DNA of 64,000 nucleotides from DASXMT01 sp963755985 (GTDB lineage Bacteria; Actinomycetota; Acidimicrobiia; Acidimicrobiales; RAAP-2). The notes beneath the pieces are model-generated. The model made no database searches and had not been told where the DNA came from. It worked only from the letters and a program-made list of their open reading frames with translations. The DNA is taken from contig CAVWLO010000003.1 of NCBI GenBank assembly GCA_963755985.1, positions 372,001-436,000 on the forward strand, read 5' to 3'. Below are positions 44,444-54,244 of the stretch, one piece after another. How positions within the stretch are numbered: position 1 is the first letter of the stretch; the number at the start of each line of letters is the position of its first letter. Both the position numbers and the translations under genes were made by a program.

Positions 44444-46307
44444 GTGAGCGACGAACTGGCCTCCACCGTTCCGCAAAACCTCCTCGAGACACTGGACGAG
44501 TCCAAGGTGTCGTCCTTCCAGTGGAATATCATGTTCGTCTCCGGGATGGGCTTCTTCACGGATGCCTACGACCTGTTCGTCATCGGCATCGTCGTGACGC
44601 TGCTGAAGCCGGAGTGGAACCTCTCGACCAGCTAGGTGTCGCTGCTCAACTCGGCCACCCTGGCCGCGTCAGCTGTCGGCGCCCTCGTCTGTGGACGGAT
44701 CGCCGACATCCTCGGGCTCAAGAAGATCTACGGCTACGAGGTGCTGATCCTGGCCATCGGCGCGATCGCCTCGGCCTTTGCCCCCAACTACACGTACTTG
44801 CTGGTCAGTCGCATCGTTCTCGGTATCGGGATCGGCGGCGACTACCCGGTGTCGGCCACCATCATGAGTGAGTACTCGGGCAAGCAGACCCGGGGGAAGA
44901 TGGTCGGCCTGGTGTTCGCCATGCAGGGTGCCGGCCTGGTCGTCGGGCCCCTGATCGCCTCGATCCTGTTGGCTTCGGGCATCTCGGACACCTACGTCTG
45001 GCGAATCCTCCTGGCCCTCGGGGCCGTCCCTGGGTTGGCCGTTTTCTACCTGCGCCGCCAAATCCATGAGACCCCTCGGTTCGCCATCGCCGGTGGGGCT
45101 CAAGAAGAGGCGGAGGCGGCGATTGCCCAGGCGACGGGGTCGGCTCCCCCAAAGGGGCCAGCGGCGGAGTCCAAGGCTCGCCACGGCCATGGGAGCCATG
45201 GAGGGCTTCTTGGTGCTGGCCCGGTCCCGGCGGATGCGCACCTGGCTGATCGGGACCGCGGCCTGTTGGGCCCTTTTCGACTTCTCCTACTACGGCAACT
45301 CCATCTCGTCGCCCGGGATCCTCAAGTTGTTGAATCCCCATGCATCACTGCTCCACAACACGCTGGTGCAGTTGCTCATCTTCGTCGTCTTCGCCCTGCC
45401 CGGCTACGCCCTGGCCATCCGTTTGATGGACCGCACGGGCCGAAAGACCATTCAGAGCCTCGGGTTCGCCACGAGGGCGCTGTCCTTCTTGCTCATCGGC
45501 ATGGTCCCCGGCGTGACGGCCACGGCCACGCCCTTCATCCTGCTCTACGGCATGAGCTACTTCTTCACCGAGTTCGGGCCCAACACCACCACCTCCATCT
45601 ATCCGGCCGAGATCTTCCCGGTCGCGGTCCGCACCACGGCCCATGGGATCTCCGTCGCGGCCGGAAAGATGGGCGCCTTTGCCGGTGCCTACCTGTTCCC
45701 GGTCATGTTGGCCTCCTTCATGGGAATCCGAGGGGCAGAGATCATCGCCGGCGTGGTCTCCCTTGCCGGCTTGGCTCTTACGCTCGCGCTGCTTCCCGAA
45801 CCGAAAGGGAAGAGCCTGGAGGAACTGAGTGACGATGCCACCGCGACACAGGAGACGGTCGCTCGACTCGAGGCGGGCGTGACCTACAAGATCGTGGTCG
45901 GGGCGGACGGCTCGCCCCACGGCAATGCCGCCCTCCGGTGGGCGATCGATCATGCCGTCCTCCTGAACGGAGCAGTGACTGCAGTGTTTGCCTGGCAGGT
46001 CCCCTTTCTGGGGATGCCCGGCGCCTTCGACCGCGACCAATTGGAGAAGCTGGCCAAGGACTACCTCACCGAGACGGTGAGCGTGGTGGCGCCGTCTCCA
46101 CCCGTCCCCCTCTGGACGGTGGTCGCCGAGGGCGATCCCACTGAAGCCCTGATCGCGGCGTCGGAGCAGGCCGACCTGTTGGTGCTCGGGTCGCGTGGGC
46201 GCAACCCGTTCAGGGGGCTCCTGCTCGGGTCCGTATGCCAGGGCGCTGCGGCCAACACGAAGTGCCCGGTGGTCATCGTCAAGATCCCGCCCGACGGGCA
46301 CGCGTGA
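44444..46307 (+). CDS. PHS-type MFS carrier fused to a UspA domain, with in-frame stop and frameshift
   Basis: Reading frames joined here give about 620 residues. The N-terminal 430 are an MFS carrier close to the fungal/bacterial phosphate:H+ symporter type: FFTDAYDLFVIGIVVTLL, GGDYPVSATIMSEY, and later FTEFGPNTTTSIYPAEIFPVAVRTTAHG. The C-terminal about 140 residues are a universal stress protein domain (YKIVVGADGSPHGNAALRWAIDHA, LVLGSRGRNPFRGLLLGSVCQG), so this is a carrier-Usp fusion. A TAG at 44633-44635 follows EWNLSTS, and a shift near 45175-45195 separates the two halves of the MFS part. It may be a pseudogene or reflect sequencing errors. Confidence 0.7.
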
Positions 46308-46328
46308 GCCGGTGACCGGGTCCGTCGG

Positions 46329-46334
46329 TATCGT
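46329..46334 (+). promoter_or_regulatory. -10 box TATCGT for ppk1
   Basis: TATCGT ends 6 bases before ATG 46341. Confidence 0.4.
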
Positions 46335-46340
46335 TGCTGG

Positions 46341-48503
46341 ATGAGCGACAACGCAGCAGTGGCAAGTCCTGCCCCGGAGGGATCGGAGATGGGGCCGCGG
46401 TATTTCGCCCGCCAGCTGTCCGATCTGGACTTCAACGACCGCCTGCTCGACCTGGTAGTGGACGAACATGTCCCCCTCTTGGAGCAGGTCAAGTTCCTGG
46501 CCCTGTTCAGTGAGCGGATCGATGAGTTCTTCCAGGTCCACGTGGCCGGTCTCATGCGACAGGTGGCGGCGGGAATCCAGACCCGGTCCCTCAACGGCAT
46601 GACCCCTGAAGAGCTCCTCGGTGAGGTGCGGGCCTCGCTGACCACGATGCTGGCCCGGCAGGAGTCGCTGTTGACCGAGAGCCTCGCCCCCCGCTTGGCC
46701 GAGGAGGCCATCGAACTCTGCGACTGGGAGATGCTCGGGCCCGATGAGCGATCCCACCTACGCGAGCTCTTCGAGCGTCTGATCCTTCCCGTCGTGACGC
46801 CGTTGACCGTGGACCCGAGCCATCCGTTTCCGTATCTCTCCAATCTCTCGCTCAACATCGGGCTCGAGGTGAAGAGCCCGGGCACCCGGGAGACGCGCTT
46901 TGCCCGGGTCAAAGTACCCCCCAATGTGCCACGGCTCTTGCCTCTGCCCGAAGGGGACCGGTTCGTTGCCATGGAACAGGTCCTGATGGCGTTCATCGGC
47001 GAGTTGTTCCCCGGCATGCAGACCGGAGATCCGTGCGTGTTCCGGGTCACTCGCGACGCCGACATCGCCCTGGATGACGATGCGGCGGACGACCTCCTCT
47101 TGGCGCTGCAAGAGGAGCTCCGTCGCCGCCGGTTCCTGCCGGTGATCCGCCTGGAGGTGGACTCCCGCACCTCTGAGAACCCGGTCGAGCGCCTGCGGGT
47201 GGAACTGGGCCTCACCCCCGAGGACGTGTACCGGTTCAACGGCCCGCTCGGCCTCGACTGCCTGTGGACCATCCACGCGGTGGATCGACCGGCCCTCCAC
47301 GACGAACCATGGGCTCCCCTTGTGCCCCCCGCCCTGGCCGGCGTCGACCGGGACGAGGACGTCAGCATCTTCTCCGTGCTCGACCGGCGGGACGTTCTGG
47401 TGCATCATCCCTACGACTCGTTCTCGGCATCGGTCGAGGAGCTCATGTCCGAGGCGGCCGACGACCCCCACGTGCTCGCCATCAAGCAGTGCCTGTACCG
47501 CACCTCGGGGGACAGTCCGGTGGTGGCGTCCCTGGTCCGTGCGGCCGAGCGGGGCAAGCAGGTGGCTGTTCTGGTCGAGGTCACCGCTCGCTTCGATGAG
47601 GAGGCGAACATCGTGTGGGCCCGTGCTCTCGAAGAGGCCGGGGCCCACGTCATCTACGGGCTCATGGGATTGAAGACCCACGCCAAGACGACGCTGGTCG
47701 TGCGGCAGGACGGCAACGACGTCCGGCGCTACTGCCATGTAGGCACGGGCAACTACAACCCGAAGACAGCCCGGATGTACGAGGATCTGGGTGTCCTGTC
47801 TTCCCGGGCTGAGCTGGGTGCCGACGTGACCCGTTTCTTCAACTACATCACCGGGTTCAGCCAGCCCCCGCATTACCAAGAGCTGGTCACATCGCCAGGC
47901 GGCATCCGCGACTTCGTGATCGAGCGCATCAGGGAAGAGGCCAAGGCGACCGGCGACGGGCGAATCATCATCAAGGTCAACGGGCTCGACGATCCTGCCG
48001 TCATCGATGCGCTCTATGACGCTTCAGCCGCCGGCGTCCCCATCGACCTGATCATCCGGGGCATCTGTTGCCTCCGGCCCGGTGTGCCCGGGCTGTCCGA
48101 GACCATCCGGGTGCGCTCCATCGTTGGTCGCTTCTTGGAGCACTCGCGGATCTTCCGCTTCGGCGGATCGGCCGACCGCCCAGCTCGGTTCTACATCGGT
48201 TCCGCCGACCTCCGCCGCCGCAACCTCGACCGTCGGGTGGAGGCGATGATCCCAGTGGACGACCCCGATGCCGTGGGCGAACTCGGGGAGGTCCTGGATG
48301 TCAACCTGGCCGACGACTCGCAGGCATGGTCGCTGATGCCCGACGGATCGTGGGTTCGCGTCCCCGAGGTCGTGGGAGTGGCGACGCAGGAAGTGTTGGC
48401 TGCCCGAGCTCTGGAGCGAAGCGTCCCACCGGACGACTCCCGAGGCCCCCGCTCGGCCCACAAGAGCGTTGCCGGTTGGGGCCGCCGTCGTCGACGAACC
48501 TGA
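46341..48503 (+). CDS. ppk1: Polyphosphate kinase
   Basis: 720 residues, typical for PPK1. N-domain FNDRLLDLVVDEHVPLLEQVKFLALFSERIDEFFQVHVAG; PPK core DPHVLAIKQCLYRT; the phosphohistidine His447 in GLMGLKTHAKTTLVVR; the second HKD motif with His601 in LEHSRIFRFG and YIGSADLRRRNLDRRVE. It reversibly polymerises the gamma phosphate of ATP into polyphosphate at the inner membrane. It follows the phosphate-type carrier by 33 bases, and the promoter box suggests independent leaderless transcription. Confidence 0.97.
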   Translation: MSDNAAVASPAPEGSEMGPRYFARQLSDLDFNDRLLDLVVDEHVPLLEQVKFLALFSERIDEFFQVHVAGLMRQVAAGIQTRSLNGMTPEELLGEVRASLTTMLARQESLLTESLAPRLAEEAIELCDWEMLGPDERSHLRELFERLILPVVTPLTVDPSHPFPYLSNLSLNIGLEVKSPGTRETRFARVKVPPNVPRLLPLPEGDRFVAMEQVLMAFIGELFPGMQTGDPCVFRVTRDADIALDDDAADDLLLALQEELRRRRFLPVIRLEVDSRTSENPVERLRVELGLTPEDVYRFNGPLGLDCLWTIHAVDRPALHDEPWAPLVPPALAGVDRDEDVSIFSVLDRRDVLVHHPYDSFSASVEELMSEAADDPHVLAIKQCLYRTSGDSPVVASLVRAAERGKQVAVLVEVTARFDEEANIVWARALEEAGAHVIYGLMGLKTHAKTTLVVRQDGNDVRRYCHVGTGNYNPKTARMYEDLGVLSSRAELGADVTRFFNYITGFSQPPHYQELVTSPGGIRDFVIERIREEAKATGDGRIIIKVNGLDDPAVIDALYDASAAGVPIDLIIRGICCLRPGVPGLSETIRVRSIVGRFLEHSRIFRFGGSADRPARFYIGSADLRRRNLDRRVEAMIPVDDPDAVGELGEVLDVNLADDSQAWSLMPDGSWVRVPEVVGVATQEVLAARALERSVPPDDSRGPRSAHKSVAGWGRRRRRT

Positions 48504-48516
48504 CCGACCGCCGCGC

Positions 48517-48612
48517 GCTGCGGTTGATGGCGTCGATGCACGCTGCGGTTGATGGCGTCGATGCGCTATGCGGTGATGGCGTCGATGCGCTATGCGGTGA
48601 TGGCTTCGATGC
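48517..48612. repeat. Four ~24-bp tandem repeats over the AKR gene end
   Basis: Units start at 48517, 48542, 48565 and 48589 (core GATGGCGTCGATGC, last unit GATGGCTTCGATGC). On the minus strand the unit is the last codons of the aldo-keto reductase gene with its stop (ARIEAITA stop), so the gene end has been copied three more times beyond the stop. It lies between the convergent ppk1 and reductase genes. Confidence 0.85.
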
Positions 48613-49555
48613 GCGCGACCACGTCGTCGGTCAGCTTGGACAGCACCTCCAAGGCAACCAGGTTCTCCGTGACCTGTTCGACCCGGCTGGCTCCGGTGAT
48701 GACCGATGAGACGTGAGGGTTCTTGGCGCACCAGGCGATCGACAGCTGGGCCGGGGTGCAATCGAGCTCGGCCGCGATGGATTGGAGTTCGCGAACCTTG
48801 GCGCTCTTTTCCTCGTTCGTCAGCATGTTCTTCAACCACTCGTAGCCCGGCAGCGTCGCCCGGCTGCCCTCGGGGATCCCATGGAGGTACTTGCCAGAGA
48901 GCAAGCCGGAAGCCAACGGGCTCCACGTGGTCAAGCCCAAGCCGATGTCCTCGTAGAGGGGGGCGTACTCCTTCTCCACCCGGTCGCGGGCGAAGAGGTT
49001 GTATTGAGGCTGTTCGACGACCGGCTTGTGCAGGTTGTGGCGGTCGGCAATCTCCCAGGCCTCCCGGATCTGGGTGGCAGACCACTCCGAGGTGCCCCAA
49101 TAGAGCGCCTTGCCGCTGGTGATGATGTCGGACATGGCCCACACCGTCTCTTCCATCGCGGTGTCGGGGTCGGCTCGGTGGCAGTAGAGAAGGTCCACGA
49201 AGTCGAGGCCGAATCGCTCGAGCGATCCGTCGATGGCCTGGAGCAGGTACTTGCGGTTGAGCGTGTTGCGCATGTTGACGCGGTTGTGGACGCCCCAGAA
49301 GAGCTTGGTCGACACGACGTAGCTGTGCCGCGGCCAACCCAACTTGGCAATGGCCTCACCCATGATCCGCTCCGAGTCGCCGGCCGCATACGCCTCGGCG
49401 TTATCGAAGAAGTTCACCCCGGCGTCGTAGGCAGCGGCCAGGCAGTCGGCGGCCAGGTCCCCGTCCAGCTGCGGACCGAACGTCACCCACGAGCCGAACG
49501 ACAGCACGCTGACCTGTAGCCCGGAACTACCTAGGTGTCGGTATTCCATCTCCAT
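48590..49555 (-). CDS. Aldo-keto reductase (voltage-gated K+ channel beta-like)
   Basis: 321 residues. MEYRHLGSSGLQVSVLSFGSWVTFG, then the catalytic DNAEAYAAG-S (Asp and Tyr), TKLFWG (Lys) and YCHRADPDTAMEET (His). STSEW-type strand GKALYWGTSEWSATQI and CAKNPHVSSVITGASRVEQVTENL are NADPH-binding. It reduces aldehydes or ketones in the cytoplasm. GAAGGAG lies about 9 bases before ATG 49555. The 3' end is covered by a tandem repeat. Confidence 0.93.
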   Translation of the reverse strand: MEMEYRHLGSSGLQVSVLSFGSWVTFGPQLDGDLAADCLAAAYDAGVNFFDNAEAYAAGDSERIMGEAIAKLGWPRHSYVVSTKLFWGVHNRVNMRNTLNRKYLLQAIDGSLERFGLDFVDLLYCHRADPDTAMEETVWAMSDIITSGKALYWGTSEWSATQIREAWEIADRHNLHKPVVEQPQYNLFARDRVEKEYAPLYEDIGLGLTTWSPLASGLLSGKYLHGIPEGSRATLPGYEWLKNMLTNEEKSAKVRELQSIAAELDCTPAQLSIAWCAKNPHVSSVITGASRVEQVTENLVALEVLSKLTDDVVARIEAITA

Positions 49556-49973
49556 GCCGAAGTCTCCTTCTCCGTGTTGCTCTGTCTCCGTTGCTCTGCC
49601 TCTGTTGCCGTGGTCTCTGCCGTGCCCGGGTCGGGAGCCTACGGCGCCCGACGGTTCAGCCCGCCGTTGTGCACATGTCCGCCGAGCACGCCGTTGGACG
49701 CTCCGGCAACTTCTCGCGCTACGGCTGCTGGGTGTTCCCGCTCGAGCGAGCGGTCATCTTGTTCAACCAAACGCGTGTGGTCACCACGGGCAAGCCTCAC
49801 ACAGTGAAGATCTGACCGGCCATTCGCGTCGTCGAGGTTCGTGTCGTCGATCCAGTTGTGCAATCGGTGCGGATGACTCTTGACCGCGACGGGAAATGGG
49901 AGGAGACTACGACGGACCTGTTCACAGCTCGCCGCCTCTGGCCGGCTCTTGGACCGTTCCCCATCACGGAGCC
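49556..49973. other. 418-bp gap before the repeat-propeller gene
   Basis: No gene recognised and no strong hairpin. It contains the promoters of the reductase (minus) and the secreted protein (plus). Confidence 0.4.
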
Positions 49974-51587
49974 ATGAGAACTCGCACCAATTCCCGTCCG
50001 AACCCCAAGACGTGTGTTGCTCGCTTGGCTCTCTCGATCATGGCCGCCTGTGTCATCGCCCTGACGTTCGTACCGACTTTGGTGAGTGGCACCAAAGCTG
50101 CGGCAGCCCCACCCGCAGGGCTTACCGTTCCGGCCTACTGGACCGTGGCGTCCGACGGCGGCATTTTCTCCTTCGGCGGCGCCCCGTTCTATGGATCCGA
50201 GGGAGGCAAGCCCCTCAACGCGCCGATCGTAGGAATTGCATCGACACCGGATCACGGGGGCTACTGGATGGTGGCCTCCGACGGCGGGATCTTCACCTTC
50301 GGCGACGCCGGGTTCTTCGGCTCTGAGGGCGGCCAGCCCCTGAACCAGCCCATCGTGGGCATGACGCCCACTCCGGACGGCCAGGGCTACTGGATGGTGG
50401 CCTCCGACGGCGGGATCTTCACCTTCGGCGACGCCGGGTTCTTCGGCTCTGAGGGCGGCCAGCCCCTGAACCAGCCCATCGTGGGCATGACGCCCACTCC
50501 GAACGGCCAGGGCTACTGGATGGTGGCCTCCGACGGCGGGATCTTCACCTTCGGCAACGCCGGATTCCTCGGCTCGATGGGCGGCCAACCGCTGAATGCC
50601 CCGATCGTTGGCATGGCCACGACGCCAAGTGGGGGGTACCTGCTGGTGGCATCAGACGGCGGGATCTTCGGGTTCGGCATCACCGCGGCGCAGTTCTACG
50701 GATCCGAGGGTGGCACGCCACTCAACTCGCCCGTGGTCGGGGTGGCCGAAACTCCGGGTGAAGCCGGCTATTGGTTGGTGGCACGAGACGGCGGCATCTT
50801 CAGTTTCGGCAATGCCAAGTTCTACGGCTCGATGGGGGGCCAACCGTTGAACGCGCCCATGGTCGGCATAGCTCTGGCCGTCGGCAACGGGTCGGGTCCG
50901 GCGCCACCACCTGCCCCGACCGGGGGGTCGGGTACCTACGGGTATGACGTGTCCGTCTTCAACTGCGGGAACCTTCCCGGGGCCGGCGGGTTGAGCATCG
51001 TGCAGGCGGTGGGCGCTTCGTTCGGGGCTACGAATGCTTGTTTGAGCCAAGAGGCCAATTGGGCAGGTGGGGGGCTCAACCTCTACATGTTCTTGACCTT
51101 CGGGGCCGTCTCTGGCGCCCTGCCCCCGCAGTGCAACGGAAATGCCTATTACTGCTACGGCTACGAGGCCGGACAGGACGCGTTTAACAAGGCCAGGGCG
51201 GCCGGGGTCAATGCCAACGTGCCCTGGTGGCTCGACGTCGAGTCCACGGCCGGCTCGGGGCTGCCCGCCTGGTCGAGCGCCACACTGCTGAACGACCTGG
51301 TCATCCAGGGTGCCCACGACGGCCTGGTGGCCGAAGGCCTGTCGACCGTGGGCGTCTACGCCAGCCCCGGGAGTGGGTGGCCCCAGATCGCTGGGAACTG
51401 GCCCATCAACTATCCCTATTGGATGGCCACCTGGACATTTGTGAGCGGTCCGGCCAGCTGCAACACCATTGCCAGCTGGAAGGCGCGCACGCCAGGCCTG
51501 CCCACGGGCGGCGTCCCGATCGTGCAGTGGACCGACAACGCCATCACGGTGAACAACCAGCCCACCGACGGCGACTACATCTGCTGA
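49974..51587 (+). CDS. Secreted protein with six 42-residue repeats and GH25-like domain
   Basis: 537 residues. Signal peptide MRTRTNSRPNPKTCVARLAL to KAAAA. Six consecutive repeats of about 42 residues follow, with consensus GYWMVASDGGIFTFGDAGFFGSEGGQPLNQPIVGM. Two of them are identical over 126 bp, so the array is recent or under homogenisation. It is likely a six-bladed beta-propeller-like structure. From about residue 320 another domain starts, YGYDVSVFNCGNLPGAGG, and includes NVPWWLDVES, the pattern of GH25/DUF1906-type muramidase-like TIM barrels. It probably binds and acts on the cell wall or polysaccharide outside the cell. Confidence 0.75.
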   Translation: MRTRTNSRPNPKTCVARLALSIMAACVIALTFVPTLVSGTKAAAAPPAGLTVPAYWTVASDGGIFSFGGAPFYGSEGGKPLNAPIVGIASTPDHGGYWMVASDGGIFTFGDAGFFGSEGGQPLNQPIVGMTPTPDGQGYWMVASDGGIFTFGDAGFFGSEGGQPLNQPIVGMTPTPNGQGYWMVASDGGIFTFGNAGFLGSMGGQPLNAPIVGMATTPSGGYLLVASDGGIFGFGITAAQFYGSEGGTPLNSPVVGVAETPGEAGYWLVARDGGIFSFGNAKFYGSMGGQPLNAPMVGIALAVGNGSGPAPPPAPTGGSGTYGYDVSVFNCGNLPGAGGLSIVQAVGASFGATNACLSQEANWAGGGLNLYMFLTFGAVSGALPPQCNGNAYYCYGYEAGQDAFNKARAAGVNANVPWWLDVESTAGSGLPAWSSATLLNDLVIQGAHDGLVAEGLSTVGVYASPGSGWPQIAGNWPINYPYWMATWTFVSGPASCNTIASWKARTPGLPTGGVPIVQWTDNAITVNNQPTDGDYIC

Positions 51588-51906
51588 TCTGGGCCGCTCA
51601 ACAGCCGGCAAACGCGTCTTTCAGCTGGCAACGAGGACCGAATGCTGCTCTCCGATGTGGGCGCGGCCCCGATGCGGTTCACCTGGTCAGGCGACTTTGG
51701 CGATAACTGGTAACACGAGATTGGCGACGTGAGGTGCTCGTCGAGCCAATGGAATCGCTCTTCGCTGGTCCTGAACCTTGCCTGCCCGAGAACTGCGGTG
51801 GCATCGGTCGATGCAGTGACGCCGTCAGTCTGGGCTGCCGTCGGTGCTGCTCTGCGGGTGCGCGATCGGGACCTGGGAGATGGTCAAAGACCGCCCTCGG
51901 AGATGG
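51588..51906. other. Convergent gap with a 23-bp repeat of a gene end
   Basis: The 18-base core GAGATGGTCAAAGACCGC occurs at 51877 and 51900, period 23. The second copy is the stop region of the minus-strand gene (stop at 51907), so the gene's 3' end is duplicated just outside it. Nothing else is seen. Confidence 0.55.
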
Positions 51907-53068
51907 TCAAAGACCGCAGATGGTACGGGTGCTCCATGGGGACCACCCGTACTTGGCGTAGAGGTCGAGGGCAGCCGCATCTTGGGAGGCGGGCGAATCG
52001 CTCGAAACCGGCCAAGCCAGGCCCTCGGCTGCTGCCGTACTCTGCAAGATGCCGTATGCGCCCGATGGAGCGCTCGGATCGTTGTAGCGGTCCCCCGACT
52101 CCCAGAGCCGGATGCATGCCCAATCCGGTGTATTGGTCGACGTGGCGTCGCTGGTGCCCGAATCGGCCTCGGCGATTCCCACCATGGGCGCGACCAACGG
52201 GGTCCCGCCCATGGATCCGAAGAAGCCAGCGTTGCCGAAGTTGTAGACGCTGCCGTCGCTGCCCACCATCCAGTAGCCGGCTTCACCCGGCGTCGTGGCC
52301 ATGCCGACCACCGGCGCGCTCGAGGGCCGAGCCGCCCTCGGAGCCGTAGAACTCCCCGGCTGTGGTGCCGAAGCCGAAGAGCCCGCCATCGGCGGCGACG
52401 AGAAAGTATCCCCCGCCTGGCGTCGTCGCCATGCCGACTATCGGCGCGTTCAGAGGCTGCCCACCTTGTGACCCGTAGAACGGGGCATCACCGAAGGTGA
52501 AGATGCCTCCGTCTGCGGCCACCAGCCAGTAGCCCTGACCATCGGGTGTGGGAGCCATGCCCACGATCGGTTGGTTCAGGGGCTGGCCGCCCTCGGAGCC
52601 GAAGAACCCGGCATCACCGAAGCTGAAGATGCCCCCATCACGGGCCACCAGCCAGTAGCCCTGGCCATCGGGTGTGGGAGCCATGCCCACGATCGGTTGG
52701 TTCAGGGGCTGGCCGCCCTCGGAACCGTAGAACCAGGCGTCGCCGAACGAGAAGATCCCTCCGTCCGAAGCCACCATCCAGTACCCCCCCCGGTCGCTTG
52801 TCGCGGCCATGCCCACGATGGGAGCATTCAGGGGCTGGCCGCCCTCTGAGCCGTAGTAGGGAGCTCCGCCAAAGGAGAAGATGCCGCCGTCGGATGCCAC
52901 CGTCCAGTACGACGGAACTGTGCCTGTCGTTGTGGCGGCCGCTGCCTCACTGGTGGTGACAACGAAAGGAAACAACGCGAGAGCGATGGCGCAGGCAGCC
53001 ATGACCGAAAGGGCCAGCCGGGCAATGCGCATCGTCGTGTTCGGTCGGGAAGTAGGGCGGGTCCTCAT
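51907..53068 (-). CDS. Secreted propeller-repeat protein with Rpf/transglycosylase-like domain, one frameshift
   Basis: Signal peptide MRTRPTSRPNTTMRIARLAL to SEAAAA, nearly the same start as the facing gene. It has six repeats of the same 42-residue type (WTVASDGGIFSFGGAPYYGSEGG...). In the fifth, near 52316-52323, one extra base changes the frame; after it the protein continues with the sixth repeat (GYWMVGSDGSVYNFGNAGFFGSMGG) and a C-terminal domain WACIRLWESGDRYNDPSAPSGAYGILQSTAAAEGLA...QDAAALDLYAKYGWSPW. This is the transglycosylase-like fold of resuscitation-promoting factors, with the catalytic Glu in LWESGD. About 386 residues if repaired. Confidence 0.7.
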
Positions 53069-53386
53069 AGCTCCATGACGGGGTGGAAGGGTCCAACTGC
53101 CAGCCGAGGGCGGCGAGCCGTGAAGGGGTCCGCGGTAGTCTGGTCGCGTTTGCCTTCGCGGTCAAGGATGGTCGCCCACGGCATGAGAACACGCCGAATA
53201 CGAGCTGTGGAGCATGTGCACGAGTTGGCAAACGCTCAACTTGAGCTTGAGACTGTCACCATGAGCGAGCGCTGCCTCATGGGGCGGGCGGCGGCGGCCA
53301 TCCTGTTGACGCCGTCGCGATCGCACCTCCCGTTGCGAGCCTTACGTAGTCGCGGGCAAGGACTTCGGGGGCGACATCGAGATCGC
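53069..53386. other. 318-bp gap
   Basis: No gene recognised. It contains the promoter of the repeat protein. Confidence 0.35.
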
Positions 53387-53656
53387 CTACTTTTCGATGT
53401 AGGCCGTCAGCGGGGGCACCACCCCATGCCGTCCCATCGCCTCGCCGAGCTCAGCCGGCGGCGCGGCGAGGGTCGCCAACACCGCCGCCGGGTCATCGAC
53501 GTCGGCGATGATGGCTACCGCGTTGCTGCCATCCTCGGCAACCAGATCCACTGCCTGCAAGCCACCCATGGAAGCGATATGTCCGGCTCGCTCTTCCTTG
53601 AAACTCAGCCAGGTCTCGACGTCAGCGACACCATGGGTGATCACCATCTTCGGCAT
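53387..53656 (-). CDS. Small conserved protein of the dimeric alpha/beta barrel type
   Basis: 89 residues. MPKMVITHGVADVETWLSFKEERAGHIASMGGLQAVDLVAEDGSNAVAIIADVDDPAAV fits a small ferredoxin-like barrel such as those in antibiotic monooxygenase-like hypothetical proteins. A GGAG site is 7 bases before the ATG. Exact family unknown. Confidence 0.65.
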   Translation of the reverse strand: MPKMVITHGVADVETWLSFKEERAGHIASMGGLQAVDLVAEDGSNAVAIIADVDDPAAVLATLAAPPAELGEAMGRHGVVPPLTAYIEK

Positions 53657-53956
53657 TGCAACTCCTCCCGAGCAGCGTCGTCCTAGGTGCGGCGCTTGGA
53701 CCATTGTTTAGCCCGAGCGACGCACTGCTTGGGCGGAGCAACGCCGACCGTGCCTACCCCCTTTGGCGCTACCGCGGCGAGGCCAGACCGTTCCCGGTCT
53801 CGTCAGCCCGCGACTGGTGTACCGGGAATGGCCGGCGTGAGGCCGTGGCGGGCCATGACACTGAACAGGGCGCCGCGGTCCGGGGGGCCGTCAGGCGAGG
53901 CCGACAGAAACCCCGGCGATGTCGTGGAAGTAGTCGGCTCGAAATATGCCCGGTGT
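53657..53956. other. 300-bp gap before a MarR remnant
   Basis: No intact gene. The plus-strand frame leading into the MarR fragment has no homologous N-terminal half, so the missing DNA-binding part was deleted. Confidence 0.35.
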
Positions 53957-54229
53957 GAGCTCGAGCAGCTGGGCTATCTGGAGCGCCGTGACGATCCGGA
54001 GGACAAGCGGTCGCGTCGGATCGAACTCACTGAGCGGGGCTATGCGGTCCGTCGGATCATGCGGGAGAGTGTGGCCCGCATCGAAGGGGACCTTCAGCGT
54101 GAGCTCGGCCGCGACAAAGTGGACCAACTTCGTACGTTGCTCACTGCTCTCATCGGCTCCGCGTTCGTCCAGGATTCCAGGGAGAGGACCGGTCAGGCGC
54201 GCCTCATTGCCGAAGCGAGCCGCGACTGA
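53957..54229 (+). pseudogene. MarR-family regulator, C-terminal half only
   Basis: ELEQLGYLERRDDPEDKRSRRIELTERGYAVRRIM is the wing of a MarR winged helix, followed by helical ESVARIEGDLQRELGRDKVDQLRTLLTAL. The recognition helix and dimer helix that should precede it are absent. Remnant next to tRNA-Pro. Confidence 0.75.
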
Positions 54230-54244
54230 ACCCTGGGGCCTTCC

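Noticed and set aside
48517..48612. CRISPR-like array
   Set aside because: The units are directly adjacent without unique spacers and derive from the reductase gene end; no cas genes are near.
53340..53402. Plus-strand tail VAGKDFGGDIEIAYFSM with a stop at 53400
   Set aside because: It overlaps the end of the minus-strand small gene and has no upstream coding part; probably chance.
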